This document shows positions 26,423-35,597 of a stretch of 64,000 nt of DNA, one piece after another. Below the pieces are notes generated by a model. It was not told where the DNA came from and did no database searches. It saw nothing but the letters and a program-made list of their open reading frames with translations. The stretch is from Paenarthrobacter sp. GOM3 (GTDB lineage Bacteria; Actinomycetota; Actinomycetes; Actinomycetales; Micrococcaceae), in contig NZ_CP136562.1 in assembly GCF_018215265.2 (NCBI RefSeq), positions 3,968,001 through 4,032,000 on the forward strand, read 5' to 3'. The position numbers and the translations under genes were made by a program. Within the stretch, counting starts at the first letter, position 1. Each line of letters starts with the position of its first letter.

Positions 26423-26863
26423 ATGGCTGATTTCATTCTTCGTCCCTGCGTAGTCTCCGACGCGGCGTGGATCGCCGAGCTTCGTGCGGTGGTGATGCGC
26501 CCGGACCTGGAGCGCCTTGGAAGATTCGATCCCGTGCGGGTCCGCGAGCGTTTCCTGAAGGGATTCCAGCCGGAACATACCTCGGTGATCCATTCCGATG
26601 GCGTGGATGCCGGGGTGATCGCAGTCCGCCCGGAAGCGGATGCGTTGTGGATTGAACACTTTTACGTGGCTCCCACCCATCAGGGCAAAGGCTTGGGCGG
26701 GGCCGTGCTCCGGCATGTCATGGCAGCTTCGGCGGATCACCGGCCGTTCCGCCTGGACGTCCTGCAGGGCAGTCCTGCCCGGCGTCTCTATGAACGCCAT
26801 GGGTTCGTGTTGGAATCCGAGGATCCCATCGACGTTTTCATGGTCGCCGCCGCAACCCCCTGA
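26423..26863 (+). CDS. GNAT-family N-acetyltransferase
   Basis: A 146-residue GCN5-related acetyltransferase. The acetyl-CoA pyrophosphate loop is HQGKGLGGAVLRHVM (about residues 90-105), preceded by the beta-bulge strand LWIEHFYVAP and followed by LDVLQGSPARRLYERHGFVL, the typical motif B. Acceptor unknown. The gene is divergent from the dehydratase and has a TAGGCT box seven bases before the start, suggesting a leaderless mRNA. Confidence 0.82.
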   Translation: MADFILRPCVVSDAAWIAELRAVVMRPDLERLGRFDPVRVRERFLKGFQPEHTSVIHSDGVDAGVIAVRPEADALWIEHFYVAPTHQGKGLGGAVLRHVMAASADHRPFRLDVLQGSPARRLYERHGFVLESEDPIDVFMVAAATP

Positions 26864-26936
26864 CTGGACCCCCGCAAGTGCGGTAGCCTCAGCACAAACC
26901 TACGCACCATCGATGCCGGCTTCCGGGGGGAAACAA

Positions 26937-28133
26937 ATGGGGATTATTCGAGCGCGCACTGTCAGGTTTGCCTCGGCGGCCGTCTTGGGCTTGGCGGCGG
27001 GACTGTTGGGCACGGGCCCTTCCGAAGCAGCGTCCCAGCCAACACCGTACATCGACGGCGTCCCATACGTGGGTGCCGAAATGCGCCGCCAATACGACTA
27101 CAGCTACAACGGTTGCCGAAACCCTGACGGTTCAGGCGACGGGATCACGCTTGAATGGTTGCGGGACGGTGTTCCCCTTCCCCAGGAGCGGCAGGGCGAC
27201 GTCCTGAAAGTCCTTCCCGAGGACAAGGACGGCCGGATATCGCTGAGGGTGCACCCGCTCACTCCAGGCGCAACCGGTTGTCCCACAGGCACCCAACTGA
27301 GCGCGGAAACACGGCCGATCAAAGCGTCCAGCCGGGCGATGGGATGGACGGGGCGCGGCAACTTCGAGCCCCTGGCCCGGACCAACGACGGCAGGCTCAT
27401 CCTTTACCCACGGACCTACACGTACTACAAGGGCATGTGCGAAGGCCCTTGCCCTGCGTACTGGGGTTCCTGGGACGAACCCCAGCAAGTGGGGCAGGGC
27501 TGGAATGTCTTTGACATCGTGTTCTCCCCGGGCGACTTCGACGGCGACGGTTTCAACGATCTCCTGGGCCGGGACGCCGCGGGCAAGCTCTTCCTGTACC
27601 CCGGCGATGGTGAGGGCGGTTGGCTGGCCCGCCGGCAGGTAGGCCAAGGCTGGGGCATCTTCAATGCCATCGTGGGACCGGGTGACTTCAACGGCGATGG
27701 CACCAACGATGTGCTGGCACGCGACACCGGCGGCGGCCTCTTCCTTTACCCTGGCGACGGCGAAGGCGGCTGGCTTGAGCCCGAGCAGGTGGGGTGGGGT
27801 TGGCAGGTCATGAACAAGATCATCACAGGCGGTGATATGAACGCCGATGGTGCGGTGGATATTTTCGGCCGCGATCAGTCTGGCCGGTTGTACCAGTATC
27901 CCTCCGACGGCGAAGGTGGCTGGGAGCAGCCTGCACAGGTCGGCGTTGGGTGGGAGGCGTTCACCGTCGTGGCCGGACTCGGCAGCTCCGGCCACTCCAA
28001 ATACAACGAGCTCTCTGCAGTGGACGCCGACGGCAACCTTCTCGGCTACACCACAGGCGCGTCAACCGGAGCGTTGTACGGCCCGTACGGGCCGATAGGT
28101 AACGGTTGGAACGTCTTCAAGGATCTGCTCTAA
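26937..28133 (+). CDS. secreted VCBS/FG-GAP repeat protein
   Basis: Exported protein of 398 residues with a Sec signal peptide (RARTVRFASAAVLGLAAG, cleavage likely after EAAS at about 32). Residues 35-125 look like an Ig/'cell wall surface' type module with a cysteine pair (NGCRNPDG and TGCPTG). The C-terminal 270 residues hold about four tandem beta-propeller-like repeats, each with a calcium-binding DxDxDG-type loop (DFDGDGFNDLLGRD, DFNGDGTNDVLARD, DMNADGAVDIFGRD) followed by a strand like LFLYPGDGEGGW. Such repeats usually bind partners or glycans at the cell surface. The start follows GGGGGGA. It stands alone; function not recognised. Confidence 0.82.
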   Translation: MGIIRARTVRFASAAVLGLAAGLLGTGPSEAASQPTPYIDGVPYVGAEMRRQYDYSYNGCRNPDGSGDGITLEWLRDGVPLPQERQGDVLKVLPEDKDGRISLRVHPLTPGATGCPTGTQLSAETRPIKASSRAMGWTGRGNFEPLARTNDGRLILYPRTYTYYKGMCEGPCPAYWGSWDEPQQVGQGWNVFDIVFSPGDFDGDGFNDLLGRDAAGKLFLYPGDGEGGWLARRQVGQGWGIFNAIVGPGDFNGDGTNDVLARDTGGGLFLYPGDGEGGWLEPEQVGWGWQVMNKIITGGDMNADGAVDIFGRDQSGRLYQYPSDGEGGWEQPAQVGVGWEAFTVVAGLGSSGHSKYNELSAVDADGNLLGYTTGASTGALYGPYGPIGNGWNVFKDLL

Positions 28134-28189
28134 AGCGGCTGCCCCAGCACCGTCAACTGAAGGCTGATGGTCCCACGCGAAGGGTCGAC

Positions 28190-28216
28190 GACGGCGGCAG
28201 GCGCCTCGCCGCCGTC
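28190..28216. terminator. candidate bidirectional terminator
   Basis: GACGGCGGC at 28190-28198 pairs perfectly with GCCGCCGTC at 28208-28216 around a 9-base loop, in the gap between the VCBS protein gene and the convergent monooxygenase operon. Confidence 0.6.
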
Positions 28217-28287
28217 AGGCGCCTTGCCGCGCCGGTCCGGCGTGAAACCAAACCAGCGACCGCAAAGCTGCAGCAAGAGCCCCGTGT

Positions 28288-29634
28288 TCACGAGACCCGT
28301 ACCGACTCTTCGGAACGCACCGGCGTCTCAAGCCCCAGGTTTTCCCGGAGCGTGGTCCCGCGGTACTCCGTCGGGTACACGCCGCGTTCCTGGAGCTCGG
28401 GCACCAAGTGGTTCACGATGTCGTCCAAGCCAGTGGGGATGAGCCACGGCGAGATGTTGAACCCGTCCACGGCACCCACCCGTGCGTACTCGGCCAGGTG
28501 GTCTGCCACTGCGGTGTACGAACCCGTGAACGTTGAGTCGATGCGCGCCGTCTTGGACGTAACGAACCCACGGATGGACAGGCCCTTGTCCTTGGCCTCT
28601 GCACGCCACTGATCGGCGAGCTGCCGGGCTTTTGCGCCATGGAATCCACTGCCGCGGGTCTCGGACGTTTCCTCGACCACGGGATCGATCTCCGGTAGGG
28701 GACCGTCAGGATCGTAGGAGGATAGCTCCCGGCCCCAGAACTGTTCCAGGTATGCGATGGCCTGCTGCGGACCGATCTGCAGGCTGCGGACCCAGGCCTT
28801 TTTCTCCTGTGCCTCCTGCTCGGTGGCGGCGAGGATGAACTCGCTGGCGGGCATGATCTGCACGGCATTGGCACCGCGTCCGGCAGCTACGGAGCGCGTC
28901 ACAATGTCACGCCGGAACTCCACGGCGTCATCGAACTTGGGGTGTGCCGAGAAGATCACGTCGGCTTGGCGGGCAGCGAAATCGCGGCCTTCGGGAGAGT
29001 CGCCCGCTTGGAAGAGCACCGGCCGGTACTGGGCGCTGCGCGGCAAACGCGGCGTGACGTCCACGGTGTAGTGCTGGCCCTCGTGCCTGACGTGACGGGC
29101 GGGACCGGTGGCTGTCTCCCACGAGTCCCAGATGCGCTTGGCCGTTTCGACGAATGCTTCCGCGTGCTTGTAGCGGTCGGCATGGTCCAGGTACCCACCC
29201 CGGCGGAAGTTGGCTCCGGTCCAGGCGTTGTCCGTGGTCACCACGTTCCACGCGGCCCGGCCGCCGGAGATCAGGTCCAGCGACGACAAGCGGTGAGCCA
29301 GGTCGGCGGGATCGTTGTACGTGGTGTTTTGGGTGGCAACGAGGCCGATGTTCCGGGTGACGGCCGCAAGCGCGGCGAGCATCGTCTGCGCGTCGGGCCG
29401 GCCCACCACGTCCAGCGCATGGGGGCGCCCCAGGTGCTCGCGCAGCCGCAATCCTTCGCCGAGGAAGAAGGCCGCGAATTTTCCGCGTTCGGCGGTCTGG
29501 ACGATGTGGCGGAAGGACTCGAAGTCCGTTTGTGAGCCCGATTCATCCGCCTTCCAGATGGTGCCGGAGTTGACGCCTTGGAAGAAGATGCCGAACTGGA
29601 TCTGGCCGCTCGGCTGGAAAATATCTCGTGTCAT
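28288..29634 (-). CDS. LLM-class flavin-dependent monooxygenase, NtaA/SnaA/DszA type
   Basis: FMNH2-dependent monooxygenase of 448 residues, the length of the NtaA/SnaA/SoxA/DszA family, which cleaves C-N or C-S bonds in chelators, sulfides and sulfones. Visible features: IQFGIFFQGVNSGTIWK, FAAFFLGEGLRLREH, TRNIGLVATQNTTYNDP, SGGRAAWNVVTTDNAW (the family signature) and FQAGDSPEGRDFAARQADVI. It is the last gene of a seven-gene operon, nine bases after the preceding monooxygenase. The ATG follows AGGGGA. A reductase supplying reduced flavin is not adjacent; it may be encoded elsewhere. Confidence 0.87.
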   Translation of the reverse strand: MTRDIFQPSGQIQFGIFFQGVNSGTIWKADESGSQTDFESFRHIVQTAERGKFAAFFLGEGLRLREHLGRPHALDVVGRPDAQTMLAALAAVTRNIGLVATQNTTYNDPADLAHRLSSLDLISGGRAAWNVVTTDNAWTGANFRRGGYLDHADRYKHAEAFVETAKRIWDSWETATGPARHVRHEGQHYTVDVTPRLPRSAQYRPVLFQAGDSPEGRDFAARQADVIFSAHPKFDDAVEFRRDIVTRSVAAGRGANAVQIMPASEFILAATEQEAQEKKAWVRSLQIGPQQAIAYLEQFWGRELSSYDPDGPLPEIDPVVEETSETRGSGFHGAKARQLADQWRAEAKDKGLSIRGFVTSKTARIDSTFTGSYTAVADHLAEYARVGAVDGFNISPWLIPTGLDDIVNHLVPELQERGVYPTEYRGTTLRENLGLETPVRSEESVRVS

Positions 29635-29643
29635 GGTGGTCCC

Positions 29644-30705
29644 CTACTTTCCGGCGGCGGTGGCCGCGGCAGATGTCGAATAGCGGTTATCTGCCGGCCC
29701 CAGCCCCAGCACGTCGCGGAACGACCCGTCCTGGATGGGCGCCCGCAGCGAACCACGGCGCCTGAGTTCCGGAAGGACCAGACGTGACAGTTCCTCCAGG
29801 TCCACGTCCACCTCAGCGGGGTGGACGCGAACGCCGTCGGCCTCCTGCAGAAGCGAGTCCAAGAGTTCCGTCAGGTCGGCTGCGGTGCCAGCGAACCGCG
29901 CGCGTCCGCTTTCCGTGGAAGCCGCCAAGCGCGCTGCGGCGTCCTGCCCGCGTGAGTCCAGGACGACGTCGAGCTCCGCAACGACCGCAACAGCGGCACC
30001 AAGCCGGGCCCGCACGTCCCGGACCTCGGCAGCCAGCAGCTCCGCGGTAGGCGCGGAGACGAGGACTGCGTCCACAGCATCCACGGGGACCAAGCCCTCG
30101 CCCACCAGCGACGCCGCAGCGAGCACGGGCAGCTGGCCCTGGAGGGGCCTCGGGATGATGGACGGGCCCTTTACCGAATATGGCGTCCCGGCAAAGTCCG
30201 CGGGTGTTTCAAAGTCGACGTAGTGCAGTTTGTCGACGTCAATGTAACGCCCGGTAGCGACGTCGCGGATGACGGCGTCGTCCTCCCAGGAATCCCACAA
30301 ACGGCGGCCCACCTCGATGGAGGCGGCAGCTTCCTGCGCCAGGACGTCACCTTCAACAAAGGCGCGTCCGACGGCGGCGGCCGCCTCAGGCGATTCCGCT
30401 GCGGTAGCGATCCAGCCGGCACGCCCACCGGAGACGTAGTCCAGGCTGGCAAGCTGAGTGGAAATGTGGAACGGCTCCGTATAGACGGTGTCCACTTCCG
30501 GCACCACAGCGATGGTGCGCGTGATGGGCCCGGCGAAAGCTGCCCGCTGGAGTGCGTTGACCCGACCGGCAGCGGGTGCGTCTTTGAATGTTGCCACGTG
30601 GAATCCCGCGGACTCGGCGGCGAGGACGGCAGCGGAGAGGTTCCAGTAGCCCGCCCCGTCCAATTCGATGGCCAGGAACCCGGCTTGGTTGTTGTTGCTG
30701 CTCAC
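29644..30705 (-). CDS. LLM-class flavin-dependent oxidoreductase (divergent)
   Basis: A 353-residue luciferase-like protein. The family order is kept: FLAIELDGAGYWN at the N-terminus, TRTIAVVPEVDTVYTEP, LDYVSGGRAGWIATAAES and GRRLWDSWEDDAV. The C-terminal half is degenerate and rich in Ala/Asp/Glu, and the sequence is shorter than its neighbour. Substrate unknown. The GTG at 30705 overlaps the DUF1684 stop (GTGA), so the start is fixed; the longer upstream frame overlaps DUF1684 coding sequence. It belongs to the same operon as two other LLM proteins. Confidence 0.82.
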   Translation of the reverse strand: MSSNNNQAGFLAIELDGAGYWNLSAAVLAAESAGFHVATFKDAPAAGRVNALQRAAFAGPITRTIAVVPEVDTVYTEPFHISTQLASLDYVSGGRAGWIATAAESPEAAAAVGRAFVEGDVLAQEAAASIEVGRRLWDSWEDDAVIRDVATGRYIDVDKLHYVDFETPADFAGTPYSVKGPSIIPRPLQGQLPVLAAASLVGEGLVPVDAVDAVLVSAPTAELLAAEVRDVRARLGAAVAVVAELDVVLDSRGQDAAARLAASTESGRARFAGTAADLTELLDSLLQEADGVRVHPAEVDVDLEELSRLVLPELRRRGSLRAPIQDGSFRDVLGLGPADNRYSTSAAATAAGK

Positions 30706-31523
30706 TTCTGGTCCTGACGTTCGTAGGGGATCTTTTCGCCGGCTTCGATAGCCACAGGAAGCCGGTTTTCGGCCGGCGGCAGCGGGCAGGTCGCAAGGTC
30801 GGTGTAGGCGCAAGGGAGGTTCACGGCCCGATTGAAGTCGAGCTGGACAGTTCCGTCGGCGGCCGGAACAACGGACAGCGAGCGGTTGGCCGCGTAGGTG
30901 GTCTTACCGGAGGTCTGGTCGGTGAACAGCACGGACAGCGAGCCCGGCGCGTAGCCGTTGAACGCGGTCAGCGCCAACTCCTCGCCGGCCAACCTGAAGC
31001 GGATCTCACCCGGAGCTTCGTACACATGCTGGATGCCTTCCACCGCGGCCCCCACCGTGGTGGCGCGCGGTGTCTCGAACGGCACGAAGGTACCAGCCAC
31101 GGCAAAGGCGGCATTGGGCGTGTAGGCGGGCGTCCCTTGGTACTGCTTCAGCAGCTGGTTTTCGGGATTCCGCGGGCGCACGATGTACTCGCCGCCGCGC
31201 TTGGCAACCTCGATCACGGTGTCGCCAGAAACCAGGTTGATCCCGCCGCGTTCCTCGATTGGTCCCAACGCTACGCTGCCGCTGAGCTGGACACCGTCCC
31301 GCTCCAGGCTCTCCCCCGGTTCCAGGACAACCCGTACGACGTCGTCATCCGCACTCCAGATGCCCGGCGCACCTTCCAGCCGGGTCGCCTCGCTGCTGAG
31401 CCAGTGCAGGTGGGTCACAGCGAGGAAGCCATGCGGGTGGGCCCGGTTGCGCTCGTGGGCAGCGTGCCATTCCTGCCATTCCTCGTCAAAGGCTTCGAGT
31501 GCTGTTTCAGTGTGCAAAGACAT
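30702..31523 (-). CDS. DUF1684-family protein
   Basis: Conserved protein of 273 residues from a family without a settled function (DUF1684). Typical parts are the N-terminal helix EEWQEWHAAHERNRAHPHGF, the WLSSEATRLEGAPGIW strand region, and a conserved C-terminal block NRAVNLPCAYTDLATCPLPP with AIEAGEKIPYE. No signal peptide or membrane segment is seen, so it is cytoplasmic. The ATG at 31523 lies 17 bases inside the upstream monooxygenase gene. Its place between two flavin-dependent oxygenases suggests it handles their product or substrate. Confidence 0.8.
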   Translation of the reverse strand: MSLHTETALEAFDEEWQEWHAAHERNRAHPHGFLAVTHLHWLSSEATRLEGAPGIWSADDDVVRVVLEPGESLERDGVQLSGSVALGPIEERGGINLVSGDTVIEVAKRGGEYIVRPRNPENQLLKQYQGTPAYTPNAAFAVAGTFVPFETPRATTVGAAVEGIQHVYEAPGEIRFRLAGEELALTAFNGYAPGSLSVLFTDQTSGKTTYAANRSLSVVPAADGTVQLDFNRAVNLPCAYTDLATCPLPPAENRLPVAIEAGEKIPYERQDQK

Positions 31524-32673
31524 GGGCGTTGTCCGTCCTGTTGAAGGCATGGTCGGCGGTGACTGCGGCTGCGGCGTCCGGTTCGGTGGACCCGGCGAAT
31601 TCCGGGCGGCCGCCGAAGGGGTCCCCGGCTTCCCACAGCGTGGTGGGGGCCGCAGCCCGGACGGCGGGGATGACCTCCAGGGCGAAGCGCTCCAGGATGT
31701 CCAGCTGCTGTTCGAACGGCAACGTGGTGGGCAGGGAGATCGATTGGAGATCGTGGCCGTACAGGGAGTGGTAGCTGAGGATCTTGTCGATCACCTGTTC
31801 CGGGCTTCCCACCAGAGCGGGGCCCTCAGCCACGGCGTGCTCAATGTCGCGGAAAGGCGAGTTGTTCCCCGGAACGTTGCGGCCGGCGGTCAGGCCCTCA
31901 TACACGGGACCGTACTGCCGGATGGCTTCCTGGGTGGTGTCCGCGATGAACACTCCACCAGCGCCGCTGCCCGAGCCAAGGTATTGGTGCCGTGGATCAT
32001 GGCCGTGGCGCTCGTACTCTTCGCGGTAATGGTCGATCAGGACCTTGTAGTTTTCCCGCGGCTGGATGGCGTTGGCCGTGAACAACGGATCGCCCCACTT
32101 GGCGGCGAGCGCAGCCGACGTCAGGGTTGTAGCCGAGCCGTGCCAAATCCGGGGCGACCCCGCAAAGGGGCGTGGCGTCGTCGTCGTTGGTTCGGTGAGG
32201 GCGGGCCGGAAACGACCGGACCAGGTGACGCTTTCCTTGCGCCACAGCGTGCGCAGCAGCGCATACTTTTCGGCGAGCAGGTCCCATTGATCGTCCAGGG
32301 AAAGGCCGAACAACGGGTACTGCAGCACCTCGTTGCCCTTGCCAATCACCAGTTCCAGGCGTCCACGGCTCAGCTGGTCGATCGTGGCGTAGTCCTCGGC
32401 CACACGCACGGGATCCAGCACGGAGAGCACGGTGACACCGGTCTGGAGGCGGATGCGGCTGGTGACGGCAGCGATCGCGGCGAGGACCGTCGTCGGGGAT
32501 GACGAGACGAACTCACCGGCGTGGCGTTCCCCCACCGAGAAGCTGTCGAAGCCGAGCTCCTCTGCGCGGCGGGCCGTCTCAACTACCTGGTTGAGCCGAT
32601 CAGCAGTGGACACGATTTCCCCGGTGACCGGGTTCTTCAAGTGGGGAATGATGTCCAGGACCTGGAACTTCAT
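31507..32673 (-). CDS. LLM-class flavin-dependent oxidoreductase
   Basis: A luciferase-like monooxygenase of 388 residues. Features: MKFQVLDIIPHLKN, LGFDSFSVGERHAGEFVSSS (conserved ExH), IRLQTGVTVLSVLDPVRVAE, LSRGRLELVIGKGNE, and WGDPLFTANAIQP. The C-terminal 40 residues (GGRPEFAGSTEPDAAAAV to HVFAH) look variable. It starts four bases inside the end of the ABC binding-protein gene (ATGA) and ends inside the DUF1684 gene, so expression is tightly linked to the transporter. Probably oxidises the compound that the transporter imports. Confidence 0.86.
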   Translation of the reverse strand: MKFQVLDIIPHLKNPVTGEIVSTADRLNQVVETARRAEELGFDSFSVGERHAGEFVSSSPTTVLAAIAAVTSRIRLQTGVTVLSVLDPVRVAEDYATIDQLSRGRLELVIGKGNEVLQYPLFGLSLDDQWDLLAEKYALLRTLWRKESVTWSGRFRPALTEPTTTTPRPFAGSPRIWHGSATTLTSAALAAKWGDPLFTANAIQPRENYKVLIDHYREEYERHGHDPRHQYLGSGSGAGGVFIADTTQEAIRQYGPVYEGLTAGRNVPGNNSPFRDIEHAVAEGPALVGSPEQVIDKILSYHSLYGHDLQSISLPTTLPFEQQLDILERFALEVIPAVRAAAPTTLWEAGDPFGGRPEFAGSTEPDAAAAVTADHAFNRTDNAHVFAH

Positions 32674-33689
32674 TTGCCGGTACCGAACGTCGCTTCGGTG
32701 ACGGTCTTCGATTCCGTGACGGCTTCTTCGGAAAGGCCCCAGCGTTCCAGGACCTTGGCGTAGGAACCGTCCTTAATGGTGGAGTTCAGTGCGTCGGTGA
32801 TGGCCGGGGCCAGTCCGTTGCCCTTGAGCGTGGTGGCGGCAACCAGGGTTTCAGAGGGCCAACCGGCGTTGACCTTTCCCACTACCTTGAGGTCGTCACG
32901 GGTGTTTTCGCGGTACGTGACGGACGGGTACGGCGCCAGGTTCAGGTCGGTGCGGCCGGAGGACAGCGCCAGGATGGTGTCGGCGTCGGAGGAGTAGTAC
33001 TGCAACGTGGCCGGCGCCTTGCCCTTGCCTTCAAGTTCCTTGTTCCACGCCAGCAGGATCTTCTCCTGGTTGGTGCCGGACCCTACGGAGACCTTCAACC
33101 CGGAAATGTCGTCCGAGCCCTTGATGTCGTAGCTGGAGCTCTTCTTCGCTTCAAACCCCATGTAGGCGGCGCGGTACGTGGAGAAGTCGAACAGCTTTAC
33201 GCGGGCGGCGTTGATGCCCACATTGGAGAACACGGCCTCGAAGTCGCCTGACTGCGTCTTCAGCGGCCAGTTCTCCCACGAGGTCACCTGGAGGTCCAGT
33301 TCCAGCCCGAGCTTGTCGGCCACGAGCTGGGCGATGTCCACCTCCACGCCAATGGGGGTCTTGTCATCCGTGGCGTGGAAGGACAGTGGGATGGAGCCCG
33401 CCGTGGTGGCCACGGTCAGCTTGCCGTCCTTGGCGATGGCGGCAGGTACCTTGGCGGACGCTGCGGCGTCCTTCTCATCTCGGATCCGGTTCTGGTCAAC
33501 CGAGGTGTTGTACACAATGCCGTTCTTGGCGGCCGCCGATTCCGGCTTGGCTGCCGACGCCCCGGGATCGGAGCACCCGGCCAACACCGGAAGCACGACG
33601 GCGGGAAGTACAGCCAGTGCCAGGAGCTTGGTTTTGGTGGGACGCAGCGTGGTTTCATGTGCGGCGAAGGCGTGGGTCTTGCGAAGCAT
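32670..33689 (-). CDS. amino-acid ABC transporter substrate-binding lipoprotein
   Basis: Family 3 solute-binding protein of 339 residues. The N-terminus has a long basic region, a hydrophobic core and the lipobox LAGC (about residue 39). The mature part shows GKLTVATTAGSIPLSF, PIGVEVDIAQLVADKLGLEL, the VGSGTNQEKIL loop and AGWPSETLVAATTLKGNG. The SBP, ATPase and permease genes together form a complete polar amino-acid importer; context with flavin monooxygenases suggests a sulfur-containing amino acid derivative. The protein strongly resembles the orphan binding protein at 24331-25323. Confidence 0.9.
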   Translation of the reverse strand: MLRKTHAFAAHETTLRPTKTKLLALAVLPAVVLPVLAGCSDPGASAAKPESAAAKNGIVYNTSVDQNRIRDEKDAAASAKVPAAIAKDGKLTVATTAGSIPLSFHATDDKTPIGVEVDIAQLVADKLGLELDLQVTSWENWPLKTQSGDFEAVFSNVGINAARVKLFDFSTYRAAYMGFEAKKSSSYDIKGSDDISGLKVSVGSGTNQEKILLAWNKELEGKGKAPATLQYYSSDADTILALSSGRTDLNLAPYPSVTYRENTRDDLKVVGKVNAGWPSETLVAATTLKGNGLAPAITDALNSTIKDGSYAKVLERWGLSEEAVTESKTVTEATFGTGK

Positions 33690-33699
33690 GGAGGGAGTC

Positions 33700-34635
33700 C
33701 TAGATGTTGAAAGCTGGTTCGATGACTTTGGAGAAGAAGCTCCGGGTGCGTTCCTCGCGCGGGTTGGCGAAGATGTCCTGGGGTGAGCCGGATTCGATGA
33801 TCAGCCCGTCATCCATGAACACCACGGTGTCTGCCACGTCCCGGGCAAAGCCCATCTCGTGGGTCACGATGATCAGTGTGGTGCCGGACTTGGCCAGCTC
33901 CCGGATAACGTCCAGGACCTCGTTGACCAGTTCAGGGTCCAAGGCGGAAGTGGGCTCATCGAAAAGCAGGATCTTCGGATCGAGCGCCAACGCACGGGCA
34001 ATTGCGACGCGCTGCTGCTGGCCGCCGGAGAGCTGGCGAGGGTAGGCGTCGGCGCGGTCCTTCAGTCCCACCCGGTCCAGGAGTTCCAAGCCACGCTTCC
34101 GGGCTTCGGCCTTGGAGCGCTTCTGCGCCACGATCGGCGCCTCGATGACGTTCTCCAGGGCCGTGAGGTGCGGGAACAGGTTGAAGCTCTGGAACACCAT
34201 GCCGATATTGGTGCGCTGCTTGAGGATGTCCTTCTCGCGCAGTTCGTGGAGTTTGTTGCCACGGACCTCGTAGCCCACCAGTTCGCCGTCGATGGTGATG
34301 TAGCCGCCGTCGACCTTTTCGAGGTGGTTGATGGTTCGCAGGAGCGTGGACTTGCCGGAACCGGACGGTCCAACGATCACAGCCACGCCGCCAGGCCGGA
34401 CGGAGAGGGAAACACCTTTGAGGACCTCGGTGGCGCCGAAGGACTTCCGGACGTTGGCGATATCCACCTGTCCACGGGTTGCTGTGGTGTCTACGGAAGC
34501 GGCAACGGCGGCAGCTTGGGTTCCGTCCGGGGTTCCGCCCTGCGGTTCGCCTGGCGTTTTGCCCTGGGTTTTGCCTGCGGCGCGGGCGGCCTGGGCGGCC
34601 TTCGCGGATTCTTTGCGTGCTGCGATGATGCTCAT
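33700..34635 (-). CDS. amino-acid ABC transporter ATP-binding protein
   Basis: ATPase of a polar amino-acid importer, 311 residues. Walker [11 protein letters not shown]-loop [12 protein letters not shown], signature [15 protein letters not shown], Walker [14 protein letters not shown] and the switch histidine in IIVTHEMGF are all intact. The first 55 residues are an unusual low-complexity extension with repeated GKTxG/GxPxG units before the domain proper ([11 protein letters not shown]). The start overlaps the permease stop by four bases. The extension makes the protein longer than the usual 245-260 residues; an internal start is possible but none is well placed. Confidence 0.92.
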   Translation of the reverse strand: MSIIAARKESAKAAQAARAAGKTQGKTPGEPQGGTPDGTQAAAVAASVDTTATRGQVDIANVRKSFGATEVLKGVSLSVRPGGVAVIVGPSGSGKSTLLRTINHLEKVDGGYITIDGELVGYEVRGNKLHELREKDILKQRTNIGMVFQSFNLFPHLTALENVIEAPIVAQKRSKAEARKRGLELLDRVGLKDRADAYPRQLSGGQQQRVAIARALALDPKILLFDEPTSALDPELVNEVLDVIRELAKSGTTLIIVTHEMGFARDVADTVVFMDDGLIIESGSPQDIFANPREERTRSFFSKVIEPAFNI

Positions 34636-35597
34636 CGGGCGTCCTTCGTGGGAGAAGCGGCAACGTGGGTGGCGAAGAACTTCCGGGCCTTCTGCAACGG
34701 CGTGAGCGGCAAGGTCCGGAGGGCGCCCTTGGAGAAGTGGCGCTCAATGTAGTACTGGAAAACGCTCAGCACCGAAGTGATCACCACGTACCAGAGGGTG
34801 GCCACCAGGAGCAGCGGCAGCACCTGCTGGGTCCGGTTGTAGATGACCTGGACGGTGTAGAAAAGCTCGGAGTAAGCCAGGACGTAAACGATCGATGTCC
34901 CCTTGACCAAGCCGATGATCTCGTTGAAGGCGTTGGGCAGGATGGCGCGCATGGCCTGGGGCAGCACGATCCGGGTGGAACGCTTCCACGCCGGGATGCC
35001 CAAAGCGGACGCAGCTTCCAGCTGGCCCTGGTCAACGGAGAGGATGCCGCCTCGGATGATCTCGGCGGAGTAGGCGGCCTGGTTCAGCGTGAGGCCAAGA
35101 ACCGCAGCCGCGAACTGGCTGATGAGCGTGGTGGTCTGGGCTTCGAAGAAGCGGACGTCCGTGAAGGGGATGCCCAGGCTGATCTTCTCGTAAAGGTAGC
35201 CCAGGTTGTACCAAAGGAGGAGCTGGACCAGCAGCGGGGTGGAACGGAAGATCCAGGAGAACGTCCAGGACACCGAGACCAGCAACGGCGAGGCAGACAG
35301 GCGCATGAGGGCCAGGATGAACCCAAGCACAAAGCCGAGGACACCGGAGATGGCCGTCAGTTTGAGGGTCTCCACCAAACCGTTGACAACGGACTGGGCG
35401 GTGAACCATTGGGCCACCACGCCCCACTCCCAGCGGGGGTTGGTCACCAGCGACCAGGCGATGGCTGCGACGCCGGCGGCAACCAGCACCGTGCCCACCC
35501 AACGCCAGGGGTGACGGGCCGGGACCAGCTTGTACTCGGAGTAGTCCGGGGTGGGCGGTGCGGTGTCCGCCGTGGCAGGCGGTGCGATTGCACTCAT
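34632..35597 (-). CDS. amino-acid ABC transporter permease
   Basis: His/Glu/Gln/Arg-family permease of 321 residues. A cytoplasmic N-terminal tail and one extra N-terminal helix (RWVGTVLVAAGVAAIAWSL) precede the core of about five helices. The EAA loop that contacts the ATPase is clear: EAASALGIPAWKRSTRIVLP. The early segment GLVETLKLTAISGVLGFVLG is typical. First gene of the seven-gene operon; the ATG at 35597 follows GAGGTG. A single permease gene implies a homodimeric channel. Confidence 0.91.
   Translation of the reverse strand: MSAIAPPATADTAPPTPDYSEYKLVPARHPWRWVGTVLVAAGVAAIAWSLVTNPRWEWGVVAQWFTAQSVVNGLVETLKLTAISGVLGFVLGFILALMRLSASPLLVSVSWTFSWIFRSTPLLVQLLLWYNLGYLYEKISLGIPFTDVRFFEAQTTTLISQFAAAVLGLTLNQAAYSAEIIRGGILSVDQGQLEAASALGIPAWKRSTRIVLPQAMRAILPNAFNEIIGLVKGTSIVYVLAYSELFYTVQVIYNRTQQVLPLLLVATLWYVVITSVLSVFQYYIERHFSKGALRTLPLTPLQKARKFFATHVAASPTKDAR

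Noticed and set aside
28106..28612. Plus-strand frame of 168 codons after the VCBS protein gene
   Set aside because: It overlaps the end of the VCBS gene and the convergent monooxygenase gene and resembles no protein; low-complexity Arg/Ser/Thr composition.
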